Origin: SLST01 sp046538735
GTDB taxonomy: Bacteria > Spirochaetota > Spirochaetia > DSM-27196 > SLST01
Assembly: GCA_046538735.1 (NCBI GenBank)
Contig: JBKHII010000010.1
Coordinates: 1-64,000 of the forward strand
DNA: 64,000 nucleotides
Direction of reading: 5' to 3'
The notes beneath the pieces were generated by a model, which was not told where the DNA came from, searched no databases, and worked only from the letters and a program-made list of their open reading frames with translations. Shown here piece by piece: positions 1 through 7,142 of this stretch (position 1 is the first letter of the stretch; each line of letters begins with the position of its first letter). The translations under genes and the position numbers were made by a program.

Positions 1-174
1 TGGATCCTCGAGTTCGACGCGGTCACGCTCGCGATACCGGGCGCGAAGAACCCCGACCAGGCGACCGCGAACGCTGCGGCAAGCAAGATGGCCTCCCTCG
101 ACGGCGGGACGCTGCAGGCTGTACGCACGCTCTACGAGGAGCGGATCAAGCCGCAGGTCCATCAGAGGTGGTGA
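1..174 (+). CDS. Aldo/keto reductase, C-terminal end (partial)
   Basis: The window opens inside a reading frame that ends with TGA at 172-174, giving the last 57 residues. The stretch VTLAIPGAKNPDQATANAAA matches the C-terminal NADP-binding signature of aldo/keto reductases, where an 'IPGa(r/k)xxeqxxeN' loop contacts the cofactor phosphate. These enzymes reduce aldehydes and ketones with NADPH in the cytoplasm. Substrate cannot be inferred from the tail. The next gene begins a few bases after or overlaps this stop, so the two are probably cotranscribed. Confidence 0.75.
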   Translation, partial: WILEFDAVTLAIPGAKNPDQATANAAASKMASLDGGTLQAVRTLYEERIKPQVHQRW

Positions 175-176
175 CC

Positions 177-1436
177 GTGCGTGCGAACCGATTGGTGCTC
201 GCCGTCCTGCTCGCATCTCTCGTGAGCGCGACGGCAGTTGCGCAGATGGACATGCTGCCGCAGATCTTCCGCGACCTCCCTCCCGAACTGCAGGAGGGAC
301 TCCCGGAACAGATGACCTTCGCCGAGTACCGGCAGCTCAATCGAAACGTCGACTTCTTCACGATGTTCATGTCCATATTCGTCCCCGGCTACGGACTCTT
401 CCAGGTGGAGCACCCCGAGCTCGCGTGGCCGGTCGTGGGCGCTCGATTGGCCGGGTACGGCATGATGACCGGCGCGATCGTCCTCCAATGGAGCCACTTC
501 GAAGATCTTTTCACGGGGAATGAGCTCCCCGACCCGAACTTCGATCGCCTCTTGCGGAACAGCTTCATCTTCGGGGGAGGCGTGGTCGTCGCGGGCCTCT
601 CGTGGGCAGCGGACGTTGTGTTGGCGTACCACATCGCGAAGCAGGAGAAGGATCTCGTGCAGTACCGCTACGGAATCCGTTCGTCGCTCTACGGGGGTGC
701 TCGTGGCGGGGCGGACGCGGCGACGGACGCACGCTACCTGCGCGGGCTCCTGAGTCAGCAATCGGACGCGGCAGTCGTGGACGAGCTCCTCGCGGCGCTG
801 CCCGCGTACGCCGCGCGGTACCCCGAGTCCGAATTCGCGGGCGACGCGCTCTTCTTCAACGCGATGCTCCACGCCGAGAACTCCCGTGACGCGCAGGCGC
901 TGCGCTTCGCTGTTCGCGCCGCGTACCTCTATCCTCGCGGGGAACACTCGGACGACGCGCTTCGCCTTGTCGCCCGGCTCTTCGAGCGAAACCGCGATTG
1001 GGGACTCGGCTACAGCGAAGCGGTGTCCATCTCGCGGCTACCGGCGGCGGAGGGACAGGATGCACGGCTTCTCTCCGCGGTCGAGAGGCTTGCGGGGCTG
1101 AATTCGCGAGTGTTGCGCGAGGCGGCGCTCGAGGAGGCGCGGCATTTCCTCACGCAGTACGCGAACGGGTCGTATCTCCAGGAGGGACTTGCGATCACCG
1201 CCGATCTGCTGATCTCGCTCGACCGACCGGACGAAGCGGCGGGGTATCTCGCTGCGCTTGCCGTGGGCGGGCCGGACGAGCGTGACGTGTGGCCGGAGTA
1301 CACGGTGAAGCTGGCCGAGCTCTATCTGGGAACGCTCTCGAGCCCGTCACGCGCTCGCATGCTGTTGCGGGCGGTCGTTGAGGAGGCTCCGGAGAGCGAG
1401 GCGGCGGAGCGGGCGAGGACGCTGCTGGACGAGTAG
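177..1436 (+). CDS. Secreted TPR-like repeat protein, spirochaetal hypothetical
   Basis: A 419-residue protein with an N-terminal signal peptide (basic MRANR, hydrophobic core, likely cleavage after ATAVAQ). Residues about 60-150 hold two hydrophobic segments with a Pro/Gly turn (FVPGYGLFQ), and the rest is helical with repeated Ala/Leu/Tyr spacing typical of TPR proteins. It is probably periplasmic or outer-membrane associated. Three in-frame GTG codons (168, 171, 177) could start it. I chose 177 because AGAGGTG lies 6 nt upstream. It abuts the reductase gene. No function can be assigned; a scaffold or envelope-assembly role is only a guess. Confidence 0.6.
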   Translation: MRANRLVLAVLLASLVSATAVAQMDMLPQIFRDLPPELQEGLPEQMTFAEYRQLNRNVDFFTMFMSIFVPGYGLFQVEHPELAWPVVGARLAGYGMMTGAIVLQWSHFEDLFTGNELPDPNFDRLLRNSFIFGGGVVVAGLSWAADVVLAYHIAKQEKDLVQYRYGIRSSLYGGARGGADAATDARYLRGLLSQQSDAAVVDELLAALPAYAARYPESEFAGDALFFNAMLHAENSRDAQALRFAVRAAYLYPRGEHSDDALRLVARLFERNRDWGLGYSEAVSISRLPAAEGQDARLLSAVERLAGLNSRVLREAALEEARHFLTQYANGSYLQEGLAITADLLISLDRPDEAAGYLAALAVGGPDERDVWPEYTVKLAELYLGTLSSPSRARMLLRAVVEEAPESEAAERARTLLDE

Positions 1437-1451
1437 GGGGCGACCGTCGAC

Positions 1452-2096
1452 CTATACCTCTCGGACGTCCATCACCTCTACGACGAGCGGTTCGATGATG
1501 CGGAGCAGTTCGTCGCGGCCGATTCCTTCCACCTTGAGCGTCATGACGGCGTTGCTGAGGTCGTTGCCGCTGAAGGTACCCACGGAGATCACGTTGCCGC
1601 CGGCATCCGCGATCACGCGCGTCGTGTCGGCGAGCTCGCCGGGTCGCTCGGGTATGCGGAGCGTGGCGCGGACGCCTTTGCGGCGGGTGCCGAACAGGTC
1701 GATCAAGAGACGGAAGAGGTCGCTCTCGGTGACGATGCCCACGAGCTTGTCGCCGTCCACGACCGGAAGCCCGCCGATGTTGTTGTCCACGAGGATGCGT
1801 GCTGCGTCTTCCACGAGCGTATCCGGAGAGACGGTGAGCACCTCTCGTGTCATGACTTTCTCGACCTTCAGCTTGGCGAGCAGGTTGCTCATCTCGTAGA
1901 CGTTGAGCGTCGTCGCGGGCGACGGGGTTGCGTAGAGGAGGTCCTTCTCGCTCACGATCCCGGTCAGCTTCTTTCCGTGTCCTACGACGGGGAGACGGTG
2001 GATCTTTTCGCGGCGCATCAGCGTCTGCGCGTCCGTGACCGGATCGTGCTCACCGATCGTGAAGGGATTGCTTGTCATCACGCTGCGTACGGTCAT
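1452..2096 (-). CDS. CBS-CBS-ACT domain protein (AcuB-like)
   Basis: A 214-residue protein with two CBS domains (about 1-60 and 78-135, each with the GIVSEKDL / GIVTESDL end motif) and a C-terminal ACT domain (about 140-214, starting RATLRIPERPGELADTTRVI). CBS pairs bind adenosine nucleotides and ACT domains bind amino acids, so this should be a cytoplasmic ligand sensor. It starts one base after the livF stop and is the last gene of the liv operon. That placement suggests it reports amino-acid or energy status to the transporter or to branched-chain metabolism. It has no catalytic domain. The partner is unknown. Confidence 0.8.
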   Translation of the reverse strand: MTVRSVMTSNPFTIGEHDPVTDAQTLMRREKIHRLPVVGHGKKLTGIVSEKDLLYATPSPATTLNVYEMSNLLAKLKVEKVMTREVLTVSPDTLVEDAARILVDNNIGGLPVVDGDKLVGIVTESDLFRLLIDLFGTRRKGVRATLRIPERPGELADTTRVIADAGGNVISVGTFSGNDLSNAVMTLKVEGIGRDELLRIIEPLVVEVMDVREV

Positions 2097-2097
2097 C

Positions 2098-2805
2098 TCA
2101 CACCCCCAAGTAGGCGCGCCGGACTTCCTCGTTCGCGAGCAGCCGCGTCGCCGTGTCCGTCATTGTAATCGATCCGGTCTCCATCACATAGCCGCGATGC
2201 GCGACCTTGAGCGCGAGGTTCGCGTTCTGCTCAACGAGGAAGATCGTCGTCTTGTCCTTCTCGTTAATCATCCGGATGATCTCGAAGATCTGTTGCACGA
2301 TCAGCGGCGCGAGTCCGAGGCTCGGCTCGTCCAGGAGCAGGAGCCGCGGTCGCGCCATGAGCGCTCGGGAAATCGCAAGCATCTGTTGCTCGCCTCCGGA
2401 AAGCGTTCCTCCGGCCTGGCTTCGGCGATCCCTCAGAATGGGAAAGAGCGAGAAGACGTACTCGATGTCCTCCGCGATTGCGGCCTTGTCGTTGCGCAGC
2501 AGCGCTCCCATGTCAAGGTTCTCCTGAACGCTCAACCCGGGGAAAATGTGACGTCCTTCGGGAACCTGGATGATGCCGCGGCGGACGATGTTGTCCGGAG
2601 CCTCACCGCGAATCGGCTCGCCTTCGAAGTAGATCTCGCCTTCCTTCGGAGGCACAATCCCGGAGATCGACATGAGCGTCGTGCTCTTGCCGGCTCCGTT
2701 CGCTCCGATGAGCGTGATGATCTCGCCTTCCTGGACTTCCAGGCTGATCGACTTGAGCGCCTGGATGTTGCCGTAGTAGGTGCTGAGGTTCTCGAGCTTA
2801 AGCAC
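2098..2805 (-). CDS. livF: Branched-chain amino acid ABC transporter ATPase LivF
   Basis: This 235-residue ABC ATPase has Walker A GANGAGKST (about 33-41), signature LSGGEQQML and Walker B LLLLDEPSLGL. Its length and compact form fit LivF, the second ATPase of HAAT-family (LIV-I type) importers. It hydrolyses ATP at the inner face of the membrane with LivG to drive LivHM. It overlaps the end of livG by 8 nt and is followed by the CBS-ACT gene after one base, so translation is likely coupled. HAAT systems carry leucine/isoleucine/valine but also urea or amides, so the substrate is not certain. Confidence 0.92.
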   Translation of the reverse strand: MLKLENLSTYYGNIQALKSISLEVQEGEIITLIGANGAGKSTTLMSISGIVPPKEGEIYFEGEPIRGEAPDNIVRRGIIQVPEGRHIFPGLSVQENLDMGALLRNDKAAIAEDIEYVFSLFPILRDRRSQAGGTLSGGEQQMLAISRALMARPRLLLLDEPSLGLAPLIVQQIFEIIRMINEKDKTTIFLVEQNANLALKVAHRGYVMETGSITMTDTATRLLANEEVRRAYLGV

Positions 2806-3580
2806 TGACGTCCTCTCCCAGATACGCCTTGATCACGACAGGATTACCCTTGATCTCCCGTGGCGATCCGTGCGCGATGAGCTTTCCGTAGTCCATGACG
2901 TAGATACGTTCGCTCAGACGCATGACCAGGCTCATGTCGTGCTCGATCAGGAAGATCGTGAGACGCTCGGTCTCACGGAGGCGCAGGATGAGCTCGTCCA
3001 GGGCACGCGTTTCCTGCGGGTTCATCCCCGCCGCCGGCTCGTCCAGCAGCAGCAGGAAGGGTTCGGTCGCCAGGGCTCGCGCGATCTCCAGTCTTCGCTG
3101 CGCTCCGTACGGGAGGTTCTTCGCGAGGTCGTTGACGTAGCGCTCGATTCCGATCTTCTTGAGCACGTCGTAGCTGTCCTGGATCACCTGCTCTTCCTCT
3201 TCGCGTGTTCTCCTGTCCCGGAGGATCGCACCCAGGATGCCCGACTTGAGCCGACAATCGCGGCCGATCATCACGTTCTCGAGCACGGTCATGTCTGGGA
3301 AGAGCCGGATGTTCTGGAAGGTTCTGGCGAGACCTCTTTCAGCGATCCTGTCGGGCTTCAGTCCGGTGATCTTCTGCTCGGCCCCTCCCGGCGGCGTGAT
3401 CGTGACGCTTCCTTCGGTCGGCACGTACATCCCGGTGAGGCAGTTGAAGAACGTCGTCTTTCCGGCGCCGTTCGGACCGATCAACGCAACGATCTCTCCC
3501 TGGTTGATCGAGATATCCACTCGGTCGACCGCCCGCAGACCGCCGAAGTCCATGCTGAGCCCGTCTGCCTGAAGAATCAT
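2798..3580 (-). CDS. livG: Branched-chain amino acid ABC transporter ATPase LivG
   Basis: A 260-residue ATPase with Walker A GPNGAGKTT, Walker B LLLLDEPAAGMNPQET and the LivG-type tail YLGED. The signature region reads LPYGAQRRLEIARAL in place of LSGGQ, which is normal for LivG, where the loop is often YGxQR. The ATG at 3580 overlaps the livM stop (ATGA), which fixes the start; the frame stays open far upstream but only as an overlap with livM. It partners with LivF. Confidence 0.92.
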   Translation of the reverse strand: MILQADGLSMDFGGLRAVDRVDISINQGEIVALIGPNGAGKTTFFNCLTGMYVPTEGSVTITPPGGAEQKITGLKPDRIAERGLARTFQNIRLFPDMTVLENVMIGRDCRLKSGILGAILRDRRTREEEEQVIQDSYDVLKKIGIERYVNDLAKNLPYGAQRRLEIARALATEPFLLLLDEPAAGMNPQETRALDELILRLRETERLTIFLIEHDMSLVMRLSERIYVMDYGKLIAHGSPREIKGNPVVIKAYLGEDVSA

Positions 3581-4914
3581 TCCGCGCCTCCGGAGGATGG
3601 GCCGGTCTCGGTGGCCGCGGCCGCACCGGAGGGCTCGCCGCCGTCCGGCTGTCCGGCGGTGTCCCAGCGGAGTTTGTAGAGCCGGCGGCGCTTCGGGATG
3701 AGACCGGCCGGCTTGAAGACGACCATGATCACCATGATCGCACCAAAGAGAAGCATTCGATACTCGCTGAGGGAGCGCATCCATTCCGGGAGCAGCGAGA
3801 GGAGCAGTGCTCCCACGATGACGCCCGGAATCGATCCCATTCCGCCGAGGACGACCATGGAGAGGATCAGTACCGACTCCCAGACCTCGAATGCGCTCGG
3901 ATTGATGAATGTCGTCTTCGCGGCGAAAAGCACGCCCGCAAGCCCCGCCCACAGCGCTCCGACTGCGAAGGCCGTCAGCTTCGCCTTGACGATATCCACT
4001 CCCATCGCTCGCGCCGCGATGTCGTCCTCTCTCATAGCCACGAGCTGGCGACCGATGCGGGAGTTCTCGAATCGGTTCACGAGGAAGACGGTCAGAACGA
4101 CGAGCGCGAGACAGATGAAGTAGGTGAGAGTGAGCGCACCGCTCATGTTGAGATCCAGGCCGATGATGCCGGGACGGGGGATGTTCTTGATTCCTGCCGG
4201 CCCGCCGGTGAGATCGCCCCAGTTCACCAGTACGAGCCGGATGATCTCGGCAAATCCAAGCGTCACGATCGCCAGGTAGTCGCCTCGGAGACGGAGGACG
4301 GGGATCGCGAGCAGGATCCCGAATACCGCGCTCAGAAGCGCTCCAATCGGGAGCGCAACCCAGAAGCTGATCCCGAAATACTGATTCAGCAGCGCGTACG
4401 AGTACGCGCCGATAGCATAGAACGCCGCATAGCCGAGGTGCAGCATTCCTCCGAGCCCGATGACGATGTTGAGTCCGAGCGCCAGCATCACATAGATGAG
4501 GGCCGAGACCATGATGCTCGTTTGATAGAGCGACGTGAGCAGCGGGAATGCTACCGCGCCGATCAGGATGACACTCACCAGGGGGATCGCGACCGAACGC
4601 TTTCGGAAGGTCGCACGCGAGAGTCCCACAACTCCGAGCAATCGGTCGATCCAATCCTTGCTACCGCCTGTCGGCGGCTTCATGCCTCCGCCGAACCGGC
4701 GTCGGGCGCGGGCGGCTCGCTCGCGTCCGCCTTGGTAGAGATTCCATGCAATCGACGCAAGGAATGTTCCCACACCGATGACGACGAGACGCATCCAGTG
4801 CCACTCCACCGTGTCCGTGGCCGTGTTCACGCGGATGACCAGAATGGGAAAGGTCATCACTATGAAGCCCAGTGCGATGAGGAGCGATCTGCGCAGAGCA
4901 ATTCTGAGGTCCAT
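3577..4914 (-). CDS. livM: Branched-chain amino acid ABC transporter permease LivM
   Basis: A 445-residue inner-membrane permease. From about residue 105 on it is a standard LivM core (ALGLNIVIGLGGMLHLGYAA; then GDYLAIVTLGFAEIIRL; then a GMGSIPGVIVGA loop near the end that contacts the ATPases). The N-terminal about 100 residues are extra: one hydrophobic segment (about 12-30), another near 40-55, then a basic, Gly/Arg-rich cytoplasmic stretch. The Ala/Gly/Glu-rich tail after about residue 425 is low complexity. It starts 6 nt after livH and overlaps livG by 4 nt. Confidence 0.9.
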   Translation of the reverse strand: MDLRIALRRSLLIALGFIVMTFPILVIRVNTATDTVEWHWMRLVVIGVGTFLASIAWNLYQGGRERAARARRRFGGGMKPPTGGSKDWIDRLLGVVGLSRATFRKRSVAIPLVSVILIGAVAFPLLTSLYQTSIMVSALIYVMLALGLNIVIGLGGMLHLGYAAFYAIGAYSYALLNQYFGISFWVALPIGALLSAVFGILLAIPVLRLRGDYLAIVTLGFAEIIRLVLVNWGDLTGGPAGIKNIPRPGIIGLDLNMSGALTLTYFICLALVVLTVFLVNRFENSRIGRQLVAMREDDIAARAMGVDIVKAKLTAFAVGALWAGLAGVLFAAKTTFINPSAFEVWESVLILSMVVLGGMGSIPGVIVGALLLSLLPEWMRSLSEYRMLLFGAIMVIMVVFKPAGLIPKRRRLYKLRWDTAGQPDGGEPSGAAAATETGPSSGGAE

Positions 4915-4920
4915 GGGCTT

Positions 4921-5826
4921 CTATACCTTCTGGGTTTCGGGCTTTCCGAGTAACCCGGACGGGCGGAATATGAGGATGAGCACCAGGAACACGAAGGCGA
5001 ACACGTCTTCGTAGTCGCTCGAGATGTAGCCGGCTCCATAGCTCTCCGTGAGCCCGAGGACGAAGCTTCCGAGTACTGCTCCCGGAATACTCCCGATGCC
5101 GCCCAGAACCGCGGCCACGAATGCCTTGATGCCGGCAAGAAAGCCTATGTAGAAGTTGATCTGCCCGATGTGAGCGCTGATGAGGATGCCGCCGATCGCA
5201 GCGGTTGCCGATCCGATCACGAAGGTCGTCGCGATAACCCGGTCAACGTTCACGCCCGTCAGCATTGCCATCATTCGGTCCTGAGCGGTCGCGCGCATCG
5301 CCTTCCCGATTCGCGTGTACTTGATCAGAACCGTGAGAACGGCCATGACCGCGGCCGTGGTGATGAGAATGATCAACTGAGTGGAATTCAGGCCGGAGAA
5401 GTCTCGCAGAAACTCGAACCGGGGAAGGAGCCGCGGAAACGGCAGGAAGTCGCTGGTCTGAGCGAGCCGGACGTAGTTCTGGAGAAAGAGCGACATCCCG
5501 ATTGCTCCGATCAACGCGGACAGCCTGGGCGCGTTCCTCACCGGCTTGTACGCGACCTTGTCCAGTGCGAACCCATACATCGCCGCCCAGACGATCGCAA
5601 CGAGCGCCGCGATCATGAATATCGCCAGCGTCGGCAGATTCAGCATCGTCAGGACGCCGGTCATGATGAGTGCCGTGAACGCTGCGATCATGTAGATCTC
5701 GCCGTGCGCGAAGTTGATGAGCTTGATGATCCCGTAGACCATCGTGTAGCCAAGGGCGATGAGGGCATAAATGCTACCCCGCGTCAACCCACTGAAAAAG
5801 AGGTTGAGAAACAGATCGAAGTTCAT
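4921..5826 (-). CDS. livH: Branched-chain amino acid ABC transporter permease LivH
   Basis: A 301-residue polytopic permease with the LivH start pattern (GLTRGSIYALIALGYTMVYG, then NFAHGEIYMI) and the C-terminal GGIGSIPGAVLG loop. It pairs with LivM to form the membrane channel. The ATG at 5826 has no good Shine-Dalgarno. On the coding strand TAGAGT lies exactly 6 nt before it, so a weak internal leaderless promoter is possible in addition to read-through from livK past the hairpin at 5854-5888. Confidence 0.92.
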   Translation of the reverse strand: MNFDLFLNLFFSGLTRGSIYALIALGYTMVYGIIKLINFAHGEIYMIAAFTALIMTGVLTMLNLPTLAIFMIAALVAIVWAAMYGFALDKVAYKPVRNAPRLSALIGAIGMSLFLQNYVRLAQTSDFLPFPRLLPRFEFLRDFSGLNSTQLIILITTAAVMAVLTVLIKYTRIGKAMRATAQDRMMAMLTGVNVDRVIATTFVIGSATAAIGGILISAHIGQINFYIGFLAGIKAFVAAVLGGIGSIPGAVLGSFVLGLTESYGAGYISSDYEDVFAFVFLVLILIFRPSGLLGKPETQKV

Positions 5827-5853
5827 ATGCGTACTCTACACAAACGGGGTAAA

Positions 5854-5888
5854 CGGAAAGGGATGGCGGATCGCCGCCATCCCTTCCG
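5854..5888 (-). terminator. Stem-loop between livK and livH (leaky terminator or processing hairpin)
   Basis: An inverted repeat of 15 pairs with one bulged A: arm 5854-5869, 4-nt loop, arm 5874-5888. In the direction of transcription it is followed by TTTACCCCGTTT, an interrupted T-tract. It sits between the binding-protein gene and the permease genes. In HAAT operons such hairpins commonly keep the binding protein in excess over the membrane parts. Stem seen; function inferred. Confidence 0.65.
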
Positions 5889-5907
5889 ATTGCGTTGCGC
5901 GTCGGGG

Positions 5908-7026
5908 TTACTCCTGACGCTCTACGAAAACGCCGTCTTCCACCTGATAGACGGAGTAACCAACACCGATCGGCAGTCCGCTCTCCTCGAAGCTCACGCG
6001 ACCGAGTGGGGTATCCACGAAGTTGCTCGTGAGATTCTCGATGATCGCGCTGTACTCGGTCGATCCCCCCTGCTCGATTGCATCGAAGAGCACGAGCGCC
6101 GCGGCGTACGCATTCATGAAGAACGCTCCGTACTCCTCGTCGTACTCCTCCATGTGCCGCTCGGCCGCTTCCACGAACAGAGGGTTGCTGCTCGTGTCGC
6201 GGGGGCCGGTCGCGTAAACGCCCTCGGCGGCCTCGCCCGCCACTTCGATGAACGTCGCGTCCTTCACACCGTCACCGGAGAAGAAGATCTGTTCCATTCC
6301 TTTGCTCCGCATCTGGTCAACCAGCTTCGAAGCCTCCGGGTGATATCCGCCGTAGATGACCGCGTCCACATTCGCAGCGTCCACGCGGTTCAGGACGGCT
6401 GAGTAATCAACAGCCCCTGAGGTGATTCCCTCGAACACCGCGACCGTCACGCCGGCTTCCTCGAGCAGCGTCCGAGCGTCTTCGGCGAGCCCCTTGCCGT
6501 AGTCGTCCTTGTCGTGAAGGACCGCGACCCGCTCGAGGTCGAAGCTCTCGAGCATGTAGCCGACCTGCGTCTCAGCCTGCTGGAAGTTGGTCGCAATCGT
6601 GACGAAGAAGTTCGGGAAGGCTTCCAGATCCACCGCCGTCGCCGACGGGGAAATCACGACGACCTCTTCCGCCAGATACGCCGGAAGCGCCGCGTTCGTC
6701 GCGCCCGAGCAGATATGACCGATGACCGCGACGACGTCGTCGCTGATGAGCTTCGCCGCCGTGTTCGCGGCTGGTCCCGCTTCGCACTGGTCGTCTTCCA
6801 CGATCAACTCGATCCGGCGACCGTTGATGCCGCCGGCCTCGTTGATCTGATCCGCCACGAGCTGTGCGGCGTTCACCGTGGGTAGACCGTACGACGCGAG
6901 GTCGCCGCTGTGCGCGCCCGCCACTCCGATCTTGATCGTCTCCTCTTCTCCCTTACCGCACGATACAAGCACGACCGCCGCTACGGCGATGGTGGCGATC
7001 AGCGTGATTACTGAGCGTAGTCTCAT
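5908..7026 (-). CDS. livK: Branched-chain amino acid type substrate-binding lipoprotein LivK
   Basis: A 372-residue periplasmic binding protein of the Leu/Ile/Val family (type I fold). It begins with a lipoprotein signal (hydrophobic core then VLVSC, giving a lipidated Cys at about residue 23), then IKIGVAGAHSGDLASYG, the usual start of the mature fold, and GGINGRRIELIVEDDQC. An in-frame ATG ten codons upstream is rejected because AAGGAGGA lies just before the ATG at 7026. It captures the ligand outside the inner membrane and delivers it to LivHM. It is the first gene of the operon. Ligand identity cannot be read from sequence. Confidence 0.92.
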   Translation of the reverse strand: MRLRSVITLIATIAVAAVVLVSCGKGEEETIKIGVAGAHSGDLASYGLPTVNAAQLVADQINEAGGINGRRIELIVEDDQCEAGPAANTAAKLISDDVVAVIGHICSGATNAALPAYLAEEVVVISPSATAVDLEAFPNFFVTIATNFQQAETQVGYMLESFDLERVAVLHDKDDYGKGLAEDARTLLEEAGVTVAVFEGITSGAVDYSAVLNRVDAANVDAVIYGGYHPEASKLVDQMRSKGMEQIFFSGDGVKDATFIEVAGEAAEGVYATGPRDTSSNPLFVEAAERHMEEYDEEYGAFFMNAYAAALVLFDAIEQGGSTEYSAIIENLTSNFVDTPLGRVSFEESGLPIGVGYSVYQVEDGVFVERQE

Positions 7027-7064
7027 TCGAAATCCTCCTTGTTCAAATCTCAGCAAGATCCTTG

Positions 7065-7093
7065 ACTATCGCGGAGTGATGCAAATCTGTCAA
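7065..7093 (-). promoter_or_regulatory. livK promoter
   Basis: On the minus strand TTGACA (7088-7093) is separated by 17 bp from GATAGT (7065-7070). The start codon is at 7026, with a ribosome binding site, so this transcript has a normal leader of about 30 nt. Confidence 0.6.
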
Positions 7094-7142
7094 GATCCTA
7101 GTGCATAAATATGCGCACGGAAGGAGATCTCCCGAGCGCTGC

